Source of the DNA: an uncultured Oscillospiraceae bacterium
GTDB taxonomy: Bacteria > Bacillota > Clostridia > Oscillospirales > Oscillospiraceae
DNA length: 53,152 nt
Assembly: GCA_934597345.1 (NCBI GenBank)
Contig: CAKTRJ010000016.1
Location: 1-53,152 of the forward strand
Direction of reading: 5' to 3'
Below, in pieces: positions 32,579 to 41,400 of the stretch; the first letter of the stretch is position 1, and each line of letters begins with the position of its first letter. The notes under the pieces were generated by a model. It saw only the letters and a program-made list of their open reading frames with translations. It searched no databases and had not been told where the DNA came from. The translations under genes were made by a program, and so were the position numbers.

Positions 32579-33198
32579 TGGATTACCTCGATTCTTTTTC
32601 CGTCACGGACGATCAGTCCGGCGCGCTCCAACTCCTCCATGGCCCGGTACAGGCTGGTACGGCCCATGGACAGTGCGCCCGCCAGCTTCGTCATGCTGAG
32701 CTTCTCCGGCAGGCGGCCCGCCTCATCGCAGTTGGCCCGCAGCCAGCGGTACAGCCGCTGCCGGGCACCCTCCTGGGTGAAGATGGCGATCTTGCCGTTG
32801 AGGAACCGCACCCGGCCAGAGAGGAAGGCGATGTAGTTTTCCGCCATCCGGGGACAGCGGGCAAACCACTGCCGCAGCAGCGCCTCCGGCAGCAGCAGCA
32901 CCGTGCAGCCGGTCACCGCCCGGACGAGGGAGACGTAGCCTCCGCCGCCGAACAGCGCCGCCGCGCCGAAGGTATCGCCGGGGCCGAAGGCCGCCAGCAC
33001 CGTCTGTTCCCGTGTGAGAGACACCGCCTCGGCCCGGCCATCCAGCACGATGCCCAGGGCGCGCTCCGCTGTGTCCGGGCCGCAGATGGTCTCCCCTCGC
33101 GGGAAAGCCTTCACGCCCAGGGCCAGCGCGTCGGAAAGCAGCTCCTCCGCACCCTGAAACAGGAAATGCCGCCGCAGGAGCGTCATATGATCGTCCAT
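32575..33198 (-). CDS. Crp/Fnr family transcriptional regulator
   Basis: A 207-residue regulator. Residues about 15-130 are a cyclic-nucleotide-binding-like beta-barrel (GIVLDGRAEAVSLTREQTVLAAFGPGDTFGAAALF), then a long dimer helix and a C-terminal winged helix-turn-helix (LSMTKLAGALSMGRTSLYRAMEELERAGLI). It lacks an obvious N-terminal cysteine cluster, so it is unlikely to be an iron-sulfur oxygen sensor. ATG 33198 follows AAAGGAG; a second Met at residue 5 is an alternative. A perfect TGTTCC-N4-GGAACA palindrome lies between its promoter and start codon, which points to autoregulation and control of the transporter genes behind it. Confidence 0.88.
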   Translation of the reverse strand: MDDHMTLLRRHFLFQGAEELLSDALALGVKAFPRGETICGPDTAERALGIVLDGRAEAVSLTREQTVLAAFGPGDTFGAAALFGGGGYVSLVRAVTGCTVLLLPEALLRQWFARCPRMAENYIAFLSGRVRFLNGKIAIFTQEGARQRLYRWLRANCDEAGRLPEKLSMTKLAGALSMGRTSLYRAMEELERAGLIVRDGKRIEVIQ

Positions 33199-33211
33199 AG
33201 TTGACTCCTTT

Positions 33212-33227
33212 TGTTCCGTTTGGAACA
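33212..33227. promoter_or_regulatory. Palindromic operator TGTTCC-N4-GGAACA
   Basis: A perfect 6-4-6 inverted repeat, just downstream of the regulator's -10 box and before its ribosome site. It has the size and symmetry of a Crp/Fnr-type operator and is the natural candidate for autorepression. Confidence 0.7.
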
Positions 33228-33236
33228 GTTTTATTT

Positions 33237-33265
33237 AGTATACCTGCCCCATGCCCCGTTGTCAA
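33237..33265 (-). promoter_or_regulatory. Promoter of the Crp/Fnr-ABC operon
   Basis: On the minus strand TTGACA (33265-33260) and TATACT (33242-33237), 17-bp spacing, near consensus. Its -35 box is shared with the divergent exonuclease promoter. Confidence 0.82.
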
Positions 33266-33287
33266 GAGGGCGAAAATGTGGTATGCT
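33259..33287 (+). promoter_or_regulatory. Exodeoxyribonuclease III gene promoter
   Basis: TTGTCA (33259-33264) and TATGCT (33282-33287), 17-bp spacing. The -35 box uses the same bases as the divergent promoter. Confidence 0.72.
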
Positions 33288-33316
33288 GGGGAAAAAACAC
33301 GAAGGGAGACCCCTTT

Positions 33317-34072
33317 ATGCGATTGATCTCATGGAACGTCAACGGCCTGCGCTCGTGCCTGGGCAAGGGCTTTCTGGATTTCTGCGCCTTTGCCGACGCG
33401 GATGTGATCTGCCTGCAGGAGACAAAGATGCGCCCGGAGCAGGCGGAATTTGATCTGCCGGACTATCACAGGTTCTGGAACAGCGCCGATAAGGCGGGCT
33501 ATTCCGGCACCGCCGTCTTTACCCGGCGCCAGCCGCTGGCCGTCACCTACGACTTCGGCCCGGATATCCACCGGCACGAGGGACGGGTCATCACCGCCGA
33601 GTACGAGGACTTCTATCTGGTGTGCTGCTATACCCCCAATTCCAAGGATCAGCTGTCCCGTCTGGACTACCGCATGGAGTGGGAGGACGACATCCGGGAA
33701 TACCTGATGGAGCTGGACGGAATAAAGCCGGTGGTCTACTGCGGCGACCTGAACGTGGCCCATCAGGAGATCGACCTGAAGAACCCGAAAACCAACCGCA
33801 TGAACCCCGGCTTCTCCGACGAGGAGCGGGCAAAAATGACCCGGCTGCTCTCCAGCGGCTTTGCCGACACCTTCCGCACATTATACCCCGACCGCACCGG
33901 GGCCTATTCCTGGTGGAGCTACCGCTTCCACGCCCGCGAGAAGAACGCGGGGTGGCGCATCGACTACTTCATCGTGTCGGAGCGTCTGCTGCCCCGTGTG
34001 AAGAACGCCGACATCTGGCCGGAGGTCACCGGCAGCGACCACTGCCCCGTGGTGCTGGAGCTAAGCGAATAA
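33317..34072 (+). CDS. xth: Exodeoxyribonuclease III / AP endonuclease
   Basis: A 251-residue ExoIII/ExoA-family enzyme that cuts DNA at abasic sites in base excision repair. ATG 33317 follows GAAGGGAG; the frame is open upstream over the promoter but that part is not coding. Active-site motifs are LISWNVNGLRS, CLQETKM (metal-binding Glu), YCGDLNVAH, the typical IDLKNPKTNRMNPGFSDEER loop, AGWRIDYFIVS and the catalytic GSDHCPV. It is monocistronic with a terminator directly behind. Confidence 0.96.
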   Translation: MRLISWNVNGLRSCLGKGFLDFCAFADADVICLQETKMRPEQAEFDLPDYHRFWNSADKAGYSGTAVFTRRQPLAVTYDFGPDIHRHEGRVITAEYEDFYLVCCYTPNSKDQLSRLDYRMEWEDDIREYLMELDGIKPVVYCGDLNVAHQEIDLKNPKTNRMNPGFSDEERAKMTRLLSSGFADTFRTLYPDRTGAYSWWSYRFHAREKNAGWRIDYFIVSERLLPRVKNADIWPEVTGSDHCPVVLELSE

Positions 34073-34076
34073 AGCG

Positions 34077-34107
34077 AAAACCGGCATCATTCCGACGCCG
34101 GTTTTTC
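34077..34107 (+). terminator. Terminator of the exonuclease gene
   Basis: AAAACCGGC and GCCGGTTTTT form a 9-bp stem with an 11-base loop, starting 4 bp after the stop codon. Confidence 0.85.
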
Positions 34108-34246
34108 TTCCCCGAAAAGAGGGGTGTATTTTACATCTTAGCACTGCGCCGCGCTGAATTCAAGAGGAAATCCCCATATTTTTCAATTTCGGCGCAGGGC
34201 ATGAAAAGCCGCACTTTTTTGCCGCGTATTTTGGAAAAACTGCGTC

Positions 34247-34275
34247 TTGACGGCGGAAAACCACACGTTTACAAT
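34247..34275 (+). promoter_or_regulatory. pyrG promoter
   Basis: TTGACG (34247-34252) and TACAAT (34270-34275), 17-bp spacing. Between 34108 and 34246 I see only an inverted repeat CTGCGCCG/CGGCGCAG (34144-34197) and no gene. Confidence 0.78.
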
Positions 34276-34292
34276 GTAGCATATTTTTGTGA

Positions 34293-34322
34293 GCGCCGGC
34301 TTTCCACAGGGAAAAGCGGCGC
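34293..34322 (+). promoter_or_regulatory. Leader hairpin upstream of pyrG
   Basis: GCGCCG and CGGCGC close a hairpin whose upper part pairs CTTTCC with GGGAAAAG. It lies between the promoter and the ribosome site. There is no T run, so if regulatory it would act on translation or RNA stability. Confidence 0.45.
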
Positions 34323-34346
34323 GCGGAAGGGAACAGGGAACGGCGT

Positions 34347-35936
34347 ATGAAATATGTATTTGTGACAGGCGGCGTGGTGTCCGGTTTGGGCAAGGGCATC
34401 TGCGCGGCGTCGCTGGGCCGCCTTTTGAAGCAGCGGGGCCTGCGGGTGCGGAACCAGAAATTTGACCCTTATCTGAATGTTGACCCCGGCACCATGAGCC
34501 CCTATCAGCACGGCGAGGTGTTCGTCACCGACGACGGGGCGGAGACCGACCTGGATCTGGGCCACTATGAGCGGTTCGTGGACGAGAGCCTGACGGGCCG
34601 GTGCTCCGTGTCCTCCGGCCGGGTGTACTGGGATCTTCTCAACCGTGAGCGGCAGGGCGCGTTCCTGGGCGGCACGGTGCAGATCATCCCCCACGTCACC
34701 GACGAGATCAAGAGCCACGTCTACGCCATGGAGCAGGAGGATGTGGACGTGCTGATCTGCGAGATCGGCGGCACGGTGGGCGATATCGAGAGCCAGCCCT
34801 TCCTGGAGGCCATCCGTCAGGTGGCGGTGGAAAAGGGCCGGGAAAACGTGGTCTACATCCATGTGCCCCTGATCGTCCAGATCCCCGGCAGCGGCGAGCT
34901 GAAGAGCAAGCCCACCCAGCACTCGGTGAAGGAGCTGCTGAGCCTGGGCATCCAGCCGGACGTGCTGGTGTGCCGCAGCGACGTGCCCATTCCGGAGGAC
35001 ATGCGGAAGAAGATCGCCCTGTTCTGCAACATCTCCGAGGCCTGCGTGATCCAGAACACCACGGCGGACACCCTGTATGAGGTGCCGCTGCTGCTGCAGA
35101 AGGAGGGTCTGGACGAGATCGTGTGCCGCAAGCTGGGCCTTTCCTGCCCGGCGGCGGACATGACCCACTGGGCCGCCATGGTCAGCGACATCAAGAACGC
35201 CAGCCGCGAGGTCACCATCGCCCTGGTGGGCAAATACGTCCAGCTTCACGACGCCTACCTCAGCGTGGAGGAATCCCTGTTCCACGCCGGTACCGCCTGC
35301 GGCGCGGTGGTGCATATCCGGTGGGTGGATTCCGAGACCGTGACGGAGGAGAACGCGGCGGAGGTGCTCGCTGGATGCAGCGGCATCCTGGTGCCCGGCG
35401 GCTTCGGTGACCGGGGCATCGAGGGCATGATCGCCGCGGCCCGGTATGCCCGGGAGAACAACATCCCCTATCTGGGCATCTGCCTTGGCATGCAGATCGC
35501 CGTCATCGAATTTGCCCGCCATGTGCTGGGCTGGGCCGACGCCCACTCCACCGAAATGGCGCCCAAGACCGCCCATCCCGTCATCGACCTGATGCCGGAT
35601 CAGGTGGGCGTCAGCAGCAAGGGCGGCACCATGCGGCTGGGCCGGTATCCCTGCGTGCTGGCGGCGGACAGCCGCGCCCGCGCCCTGTACGGCCAGAGTG
35701 AGATCAGCGAGCGGCACCGCCACCGCTATGAGTTCAACAACGACTTCCGGGAGCGCATCACCGCCGCCGGACTGGTGCCCACCGGCACCTCCCCCGACGG
35801 ACATCTGGTGGAGATCGTGGAGAATCCCGCCCATCGCTGGTTCGTGGGCGTGCAGTTCCATCCGGAGTTCAAGAGCCGTCCCGACCGGCCTCATCCCCTG
35901 TTCCGGGGCTTTGTGGCGGCGGCATTGGAGAAATAA
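34347..35936 (+). CDS. pyrG: CTP synthase
   Basis: A 529-residue CTP synthase, slightly shorter than usual. It aminates UTP to CTP using glutamine and ATP. Residues 1-265 are the synthetase domain ([19 protein letters not shown] at the start, with [21 protein letters not shown]), and about 290-529 the glutamine amidotransferase domain with nucleophile Cys379 in LGICLGMQ and the His505/Glu507 pair in [10 protein letters not shown]. All catalytic residues are present. A strong promoter and a hairpin leader precede it; the downstream terminator has been split by a repeat. Confidence 0.97.
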   Translation: MKYVFVTGGVVSGLGKGICAASLGRLLKQRGLRVRNQKFDPYLNVDPGTMSPYQHGEVFVTDDGAETDLDLGHYERFVDESLTGRCSVSSGRVYWDLLNRERQGAFLGGTVQIIPHVTDEIKSHVYAMEQEDVDVLICEIGGTVGDIESQPFLEAIRQVAVEKGRENVVYIHVPLIVQIPGSGELKSKPTQHSVKELLSLGIQPDVLVCRSDVPIPEDMRKKIALFCNISEACVIQNTTADTLYEVPLLLQKEGLDEIVCRKLGLSCPAADMTHWAAMVSDIKNASREVTIALVGKYVQLHDAYLSVEESLFHAGTACGAVVHIRWVDSETVTEENAAEVLAGCSGILVPGGFGDRGIEGMIAAARYARENNIPYLGICLGMQIAVIEFARHVLGWADAHSTEMAPKTAHPVIDLMPDQVGVSSKGGTMRLGRYPCVLAADSRARALYGQSEISERHRHRYEFNNDFRERITAAGLVPTGTSPDGHLVEIVENPAHRWFVGVQFHPEFKSRPDRPHPLFRGFVAAALEK

Positions 35937-35951
35937 GAAAATATAAAAATA

Positions 35952-36092
35952 CGCATGGCAAAGCTTGCCACAGCTGTCATTCCGAGACCAGTCCGCAGAC
36001 TGGTCGTGGGAATCCGTACCCTATAAGGAACGGATTGCCACGTCGGCCTTACGGCCTCCTCGCAATGACAGGGTGATACGCTTTGCCATGCG
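35952..36092. terminator. pyrG terminator arms interrupted by a repeat
   Basis: CGCATGGCAAAGC (35952-35964) and its exact inverse GCTTTGCCATGCG (36080-36092) are flanked outside by A-rich and CTTTATTTT sequence, as in a bidirectional terminator. The 115 bp between them is mostly an inserted palindromic repeat. Confidence 0.65.
35975..36070. repeat. Short palindromic repeat with TGTCATTSCGAG ends
   Basis: A 96-bp element whose ends TGTCATTCCGAG and CTCGCAATGACA are inverted copies with one mismatch; inner GGAATCCGT/ACGGATTGCC also pair. Sequences with CATTGCGAGGA and GGCAATCCG blocks recur in intergenic DNA of many bacteria. It sits in the loop between the pyrG terminator arms. Confidence 0.72.
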
Positions 36093-36107
36093 CTTTATTT
36101 TGCCCGC

Positions 36108-37148
36108 TTATGAGAACATATGATCCGCGAACGCCGCCAGTCTCTCGTCGATGCCCGGCAGCTTCACCGCCGCGCCGGCGTCGTTGGCCGTTTCCAGCAT
36201 GCAGAACCGGGGCGGCAGACGAAAGGCCTTGTTCATGCACAGAGCCGAGATCAGCTGCTGGGCCACAATGTCGCCGCCGGAGTAGCCGGACACGATGATG
36301 GCGTACAGATCCTTGTCGTAGAAGGGCGTGGTGCGGAACAGGGCCGTCAACCGGTTGATGCAGGCCGTCAGGTTGGCGGCCAGGGCGTCGTTATAGTTGG
36401 GACACAGCCACAGCACGCCGTCGGCGTGGCCGATGGCAGGATATACCTCGTCCACGATGACGCCGCCGTAGAAGCACCGTCCCTCCTCGCCGAAGTGAAG
36501 GCAGGTGCGGAACTCGCAGCCGTTGCAGTCGGCCACCGTACCGTTCCGCAGGCTCACCACCTGCGCGTCCACCCGGCCCTGAAGCCGGGGCGCCATCCGC
36601 TCCCACAGGGCAATGGTGTTGGAGGTCTTGCGGTTGGAGGCGTGCAGCACCATCAGATTGGGATGCTCCCTTACCGGCGCGGTGTCCGCCAGCAGGCGGT
36701 CCACCAGCTCTCGGGCGCAGGCGGTGTAGGCGCTGAGATAGTCCGTGTGCCGCAGCATGGCCCGGATGTGGAAATTCTCCAGCGAGCCGGTGGCCTCCAC
36801 CAGCGGCGCGCCCATAAAGGCGCAGCCCGCCTGATTGGCGGCAAACACGATCTCCCGGGCGGCGGACTTGGTGTAAAGCTCGCCGTCGCCGTCCACCAGC
36901 ACCGCGCCGCGGCAGCCGTCAAAGAAATGGCCGTTCTGCCGGATGGCGGACAGCATGGCGTACCATCCCAGATTCACCCCGCCGTGCAGCAGCGAAACGG
37001 CGAACAGCACCCGCTGTCCCGTCACCGGATGCAGCGCATCAGGGTGCTGCACCTTCACATGAGGGCGGCCCTCCAGCGCGTGGGACAGCACCGCCGCCAG
37101 ACGGGGATTCTCCTCCACCTGCGGACAGATCACCAGCAAAGGCTCCAT
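36108..37148 (-). CDS. Flavodoxin-fold / NADPH-dependent FMN reductase-like protein
   Basis: A 346-residue protein with two flavodoxin-like halves. The C-terminal half carries the FMN-phosphate motif ASNRKTSNT (residues 170-178), the iron-sulfur-flavoprotein-like cysteines CNGCEFRTC (208, 211, 216) and VSGYSGGDIVAQQ. The N-terminal half lacks the phosphate-binding loop and may be a degenerate copy. It likely binds FMN and carries out electron transfer; the partner is unknown. It is the last gene of a three-gene operon, its ribosome site overlapping the end of the LDH-fold gene. GTP or nucleotide links are not visible in it. Confidence 0.8.
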   Translation of the reverse strand: MEPLLVICPQVEENPRLAAVLSHALEGRPHVKVQHPDALHPVTGQRVLFAVSLLHGGVNLGWYAMLSAIRQNGHFFDGCRGAVLVDGDGELYTKSAAREIVFAANQAGCAFMGAPLVEATGSLENFHIRAMLRHTDYLSAYTACARELVDRLLADTAPVREHPNLMVLHASNRKTSNTIALWERMAPRLQGRVDAQVVSLRNGTVADCNGCEFRTCLHFGEEGRCFYGGVIVDEVYPAIGHADGVLWLCPNYNDALAANLTACINRLTALFRTTPFYDKDLYAIIVSGYSGGDIVAQQLISALCMNKAFRLPPRFCMLETANDAGAAVKLPGIDERLAAFADHMFS

Positions 37149-37164
37149 GTTGCCTGCCTCCTTC

Positions 37165-38394
37165 TCAAATAATGGCCCGCAGGATGTCCTGCGTCTCCGT
37201 CAGCCGGGCAAACAGATCGTCCGGCAGAGGGATATCCTCCGTTTCCAGCCCCGTGGGGGTATAGCGGTTCTTCACACCCATAAAGATATCACCCAGACAT
37301 ACGCTGCCGTAGTGCCATTCGCCCCGCAGCGTCAGCAGCACGCTGATGGCCGCCGAGGACAGCGCCGGCGCCACATAGGGCTTGAAGCCCAGCTCCCGCA
37401 TTTTCAGGTTGGCCGTCAGGGCCAGCTCCGTCAGCTCACGGGACAGGGCGTCATCATAGTGCTCGATGGAGTTGGCGATCACCAGTCCGCTGCCGTGGGG
37501 GCCGAAGGCCCGGCCCTCCGTCAGGAAGGAGGCGAAGCGCTCCTCCTGCCTGGCGTAGTAGGCGGCGCGGGCGTTCATGACGCCAAGGCCGTAGCCCTGC
37601 ACCTGCTGGGGCAGCAGGCCCATGCCGTCGTACACGCCGTTTTCGTCCCGGTTGGAGGCCAGCAGCGCCGCCCGGGACAGGGGGTCCACCGGGTCGGAGA
37701 TCACGCAGAAGAGTCCCCGGAACCTGGCCTCCCGCGCCTTGCGGGCGTACAGCTCCACCAGTCCCCGGTTGGCCTCGAACTGGGCCATCCGCACATCCTT
37801 CACGCCGCTGCCCACGGCGGGGATGCCCTTGGACGCCACAAAGAGAAACGCGTCGCAGTCGAAAAGCGTCTCCTGGGACACGATCTCCACAGGGGGCATG
37901 GCGTTATACTGCCACGGCAGCGTCACCTGATTCAGCTCAAACTCCCAGCGCCTGGTGGCGGCCTCGTTGATGTCGCAGATGCCGATAGCGGATATCGTGT
38001 CGCCGCCCAGCAGCTTCAGCCCCATGGCGATGGTGCTGCCCACATCGCCGATGGCCAGAATGTGGACGCGCTTTTTGCCCGCCTTGGGCTGCCATGCCGC
38101 CATCTCCCGCCAGCGGGGATGGTCGAAGTTCACCGCCCGCAGGCCGCCGGTCAGCCATTCCGCCGCCTCAATGGGCGGCGCCTGGGTCACGGCGATGCGG
38201 CGGCTGTCCAGCCACGACACGTCCTCCCCCGCCGCCGTCAGCTGGGAAAGGGCCGTGGCGGAGAAGGCGGCCCGGCCGCTCTCCGGGGCGCGGTGGTACA
38301 GAAAGATGGGTTGGCCCTGGGCGGTCTCCGCCGCCGTCAGGGGCAGCGGCTCGCAGGACACGAAATACTGTCCGTTTTCCTCGTATTGATACAT
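37165..38394 (-). CDS. LDH/MDH-fold dehydrogenase-like protein of unknown function
   Basis: A 409-residue protein that looks like a distant member of the lactate/malate dehydrogenase superfamily. After about 105 variable residues comes the Rossmann start VHILAIGDVGSTIAMGLKLLGG (Gly-rich loop at 116-119), ending in the acidic CDIN (Asp141) expected for NAD. The strand-and-loop VISDPVDPLS (232-240) mirrors the VTNPVD motif of LDH/MDH. The usual catalytic histidine region is not obvious to me, and the family is not one I can name. Spacing of 14 and 16 bp to its neighbours places it in the middle of the operon with the large multidomain protein and the flavin protein. Confidence 0.7.
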   Translation of the reverse strand: MYQYEENGQYFVSCEPLPLTAAETAQGQPIFLYHRAPESGRAAFSATALSQLTAAGEDVSWLDSRRIAVTQAPPIEAAEWLTGGLRAVNFDHPRWREMAAWQPKAGKKRVHILAIGDVGSTIAMGLKLLGGDTISAIGICDINEAATRRWEFELNQVTLPWQYNAMPPVEIVSQETLFDCDAFLFVASKGIPAVGSGVKDVRMAQFEANRGLVELYARKAREARFRGLFCVISDPVDPLSRAALLASNRDENGVYDGMGLLPQQVQGYGLGVMNARAAYYARQEERFASFLTEGRAFGPHGSGLVIANSIEHYDDALSRELTELALTANLKMRELGFKPYVAPALSSAAISVLLTLRGEWHYGSVCLGDIFMGVKNRYTPTGLETEDIPLPDDLFARLTETQDILRAII

Positions 38395-38408
38395 GATGGT
38401 TCCTCCTT

Positions 38409-41400
38409 TTACCGGAACAGGTTCTCCAGCCGCCGCAGCGTCTCCAGATCGTCACGGAGATAATCGGACACCGCGCCATCAAGGCTGTACTGCATCCGGC
38501 CCTTATCGGGGCACAGGGGCAGCACCACCGCTTCGCTGAGCCGCCGCAGTGTCAGGCTGCGGGCATAGACCCGGCGGTAGGCGGTCTCCAGCGCCTCGAT
38601 GATATACAGGGTATTCTCGATGCAGGTGCGGGAGAAGGTATAGGCCGCGTCCGCGCCGCACTGGCGCAGATGCTCCGGATAGACGTAGGGCAAGATCAGG
38701 TTCACCGACGGTTGTAAGCCGGAGCGCTCCATGTCGGGGTGCTCCACTGTGTCGCCGCCGATAAAGGGATACAGGGTGGACTCCACATACCATGCCCGCA
38801 GATTGGGCACAAAATACACATAATCCACATCCCGGCCCAGCTGCTGGGCCAGATCCCGGCCCTGACCGGACAGGATGCCCACCAGCACCTCCTTGATCTC
38901 CACCTGCTGCTCCCGGGCCAGCGGGTCCAGCACGCCGATGCGGCGGCCGGTGTGGAGCTGGTCGTCCACCAGGATCACCGGACGGCGGAAGGAGTGGACC
39001 ACCCGCATCTGATCCGCCAGCGGCGCATAGCCGGGGAAGGCCGCGATATGCTGGGTGCGCCGGTCGGCGGCAAACACCTTGTCGGTGTGGATGGTCTTGG
39101 TGACGGTGTTGGGGATGGCGGCCCGCCGCAGCAGCTTGCCGAAGGGCACGCACATATAGGGGCCCAGCACACGGGGCTTGGTGGGGATCATAGGCACGCC
39201 GTTCAGGGCGGTGATCTTTTCCACCAGCCGGTGCAGCACCAGCTGGGAGGAGATGGTGAAGATCAGCCGTCCGGGGTACAGATCCACCAGCCCCAGCTTG
39301 AACCGCCGCCGTGCCTGATGGATGGCGGACAGCACCGCGCCGTCGCCGCTGAAGGGCGGCTTGATGGCGGTCTCCACGTTCTGCAGGAACACCACCGGGG
39401 CGCTCATGTCCGCCAGCAGCAGCGAGGGGTCGCCGGGCCGCACCGGGCGCAGGCCCTGCTGCCGCAGCAGGTCATCCGCCGCCGGATCCGCCGGCGCGTC
39501 CAGCGCCGCAAACAGCGCCCACAGGCAGTCCCGCTCCATGGCCTGGGCAAACAGCTGCGTCAGCAATAGCTGCAAGGACTCCGTGTCGCCGCCGTACAGG
39601 CCCGTCAGGCACAAAAGCTTACCGGAGGCCACGCCCCGCACGTCGTTGACCCGTGCCGGGTCGCCCAGCAGGGACAGCAGCTCGCGGGTACGGCGCTGGC
39701 TGAAGGCGGCGGCGCACAGCAGCGTTCCGCCGCTGCGCAGCGTCATGATCCGCTCGCCCCGGCGGCGGGTGCCGTCGGCGGCGGCAGGCGGCATACCCAG
39801 GGCCAGCAGCTCCGTCAGCAGCGGCTCCTCCGGCTCCGCCTCGTCAAAACGCAGCGTGCCGGGGGACAGCAGCGGCTTATACTGGGGTTCCCGCAGGTAA
39901 AGGCCCCGCTGGTAGATATACTCCTGCACCACCGGATCGATCAGGTGGGAGATATCCCGGTTCATGTCGATGTTTTCCCGGATACGGGTGGAGCTGATGT
40001 CCTCCAGCTGGGAGGGCAGCTGCAGCTGCACCACCTTGCCGGCGATCATGCCCACGTCGGCGTCCGCATCCTTCTCCTCCCCGTGGAGGGCGGAGACCCG
40101 GCGGAACACGATGTGGTTCATGCTGTGGACGGAATCAGGGCTGGGGTCCGCCTTGTAGGAGGACGCCCCGTGGATCACGTCGGAGCCCACGATGAGATAC
40201 AGCTCCCGTCCGGCGAACATGTTCTTCAGCCGCCGCAGGTCGCCGGGATTGGCGATGTTGACGGGGATGTTATAGGGGAACAGGTGGACATGGAACTCGT
40301 CCGCCACCGACATGGAGGCGATCTTCCGGCGGATCAGGCTGGGCTGGGTCTTTTTCGACCACGAGAATTCGTCCACCGCCAGGAACACCTCATAGCCCAT
40401 ATCCCGGATGGTGCAGGCCAGCGCCTTGTGGGACAGGGTGAAGGGATCGAAGGTACCGGGGAAGAAGGCCACCTTCTGCCGCTGGGTAAACCGGAAGGGG
40501 CCGTTGTCGGTCTCATACCGGACGATAAACTGATAGATGCGGTACAGCGCCGCCGAGCAGTACAGGTCGTTCAGCCCGCCGCCCTGATTCTCCCGGATCA
40601 GGAACAGCAACTTGTGGGCGCACAGGGTGAACAGCCACGCCTTCCGCTCGTCGGGGAACCGGATGGAGGAGAACAGCGTGTCGCCCATGACGTACATGGC
40701 CTCCTGCTGCACCGCCTCACGGTAGGAGGCCATGCCCTTCAGCAGCAGTCCCGCCAGACGGCAGCGGCGGCGGTCCCACACGCCTTCCTCCTCCGGAAAG
40801 CGCCGGGGATACAGCCGGTAGTTCTCCAGCGCGAAGCCCACCGTATCCAGTGCCGAGGCCACCACACTGTCGGCGGAGTGGCTCAGCAGCTCCGCCAGAT
40901 AGTCGATGACCTCATCCAGCTCCGCCGGCGGCAGCCACAGCATAAAGGAGCCCAGATACTGGGGGATATACTTGGAAAATTCATAGTGGCCTGCCTCCAG
41001 CGCCTTGGCCAGCTCCACGGCCACCTCGTTGCGCTCCTCGCTGGTAAGCCGGGGCGCGATGCCAAGCAGGGCGCGGCCCGCCCGCTCCCGCACCACCACC
41101 GCTTCGCTGACGCGGATGATGTTGGCAAAATGGGCGGCGATCTGCATGGCGCTCCCGCCGCCGTGGGCGGCGTACCGGGCCAGCAGCTCCACGTTGACCA
41201 CCTTGATCATCCACGGCGTGGCGGTTTTCAGATTGTCCAGCAGGATGTCCGACAGCTCCTCCGGCTTCAGGGCCTTGACCGCCTCCTCCGCCGCCATGCC
41301 CTGTACCCGCCCGTACTGATACCGCAGAGAGGGCAGCGGGAAGGTGACGTTCTCCGCCCGCAGCCGCGCCAGCCGGTCATTGAGAAGCGGCTCCTCCGAC

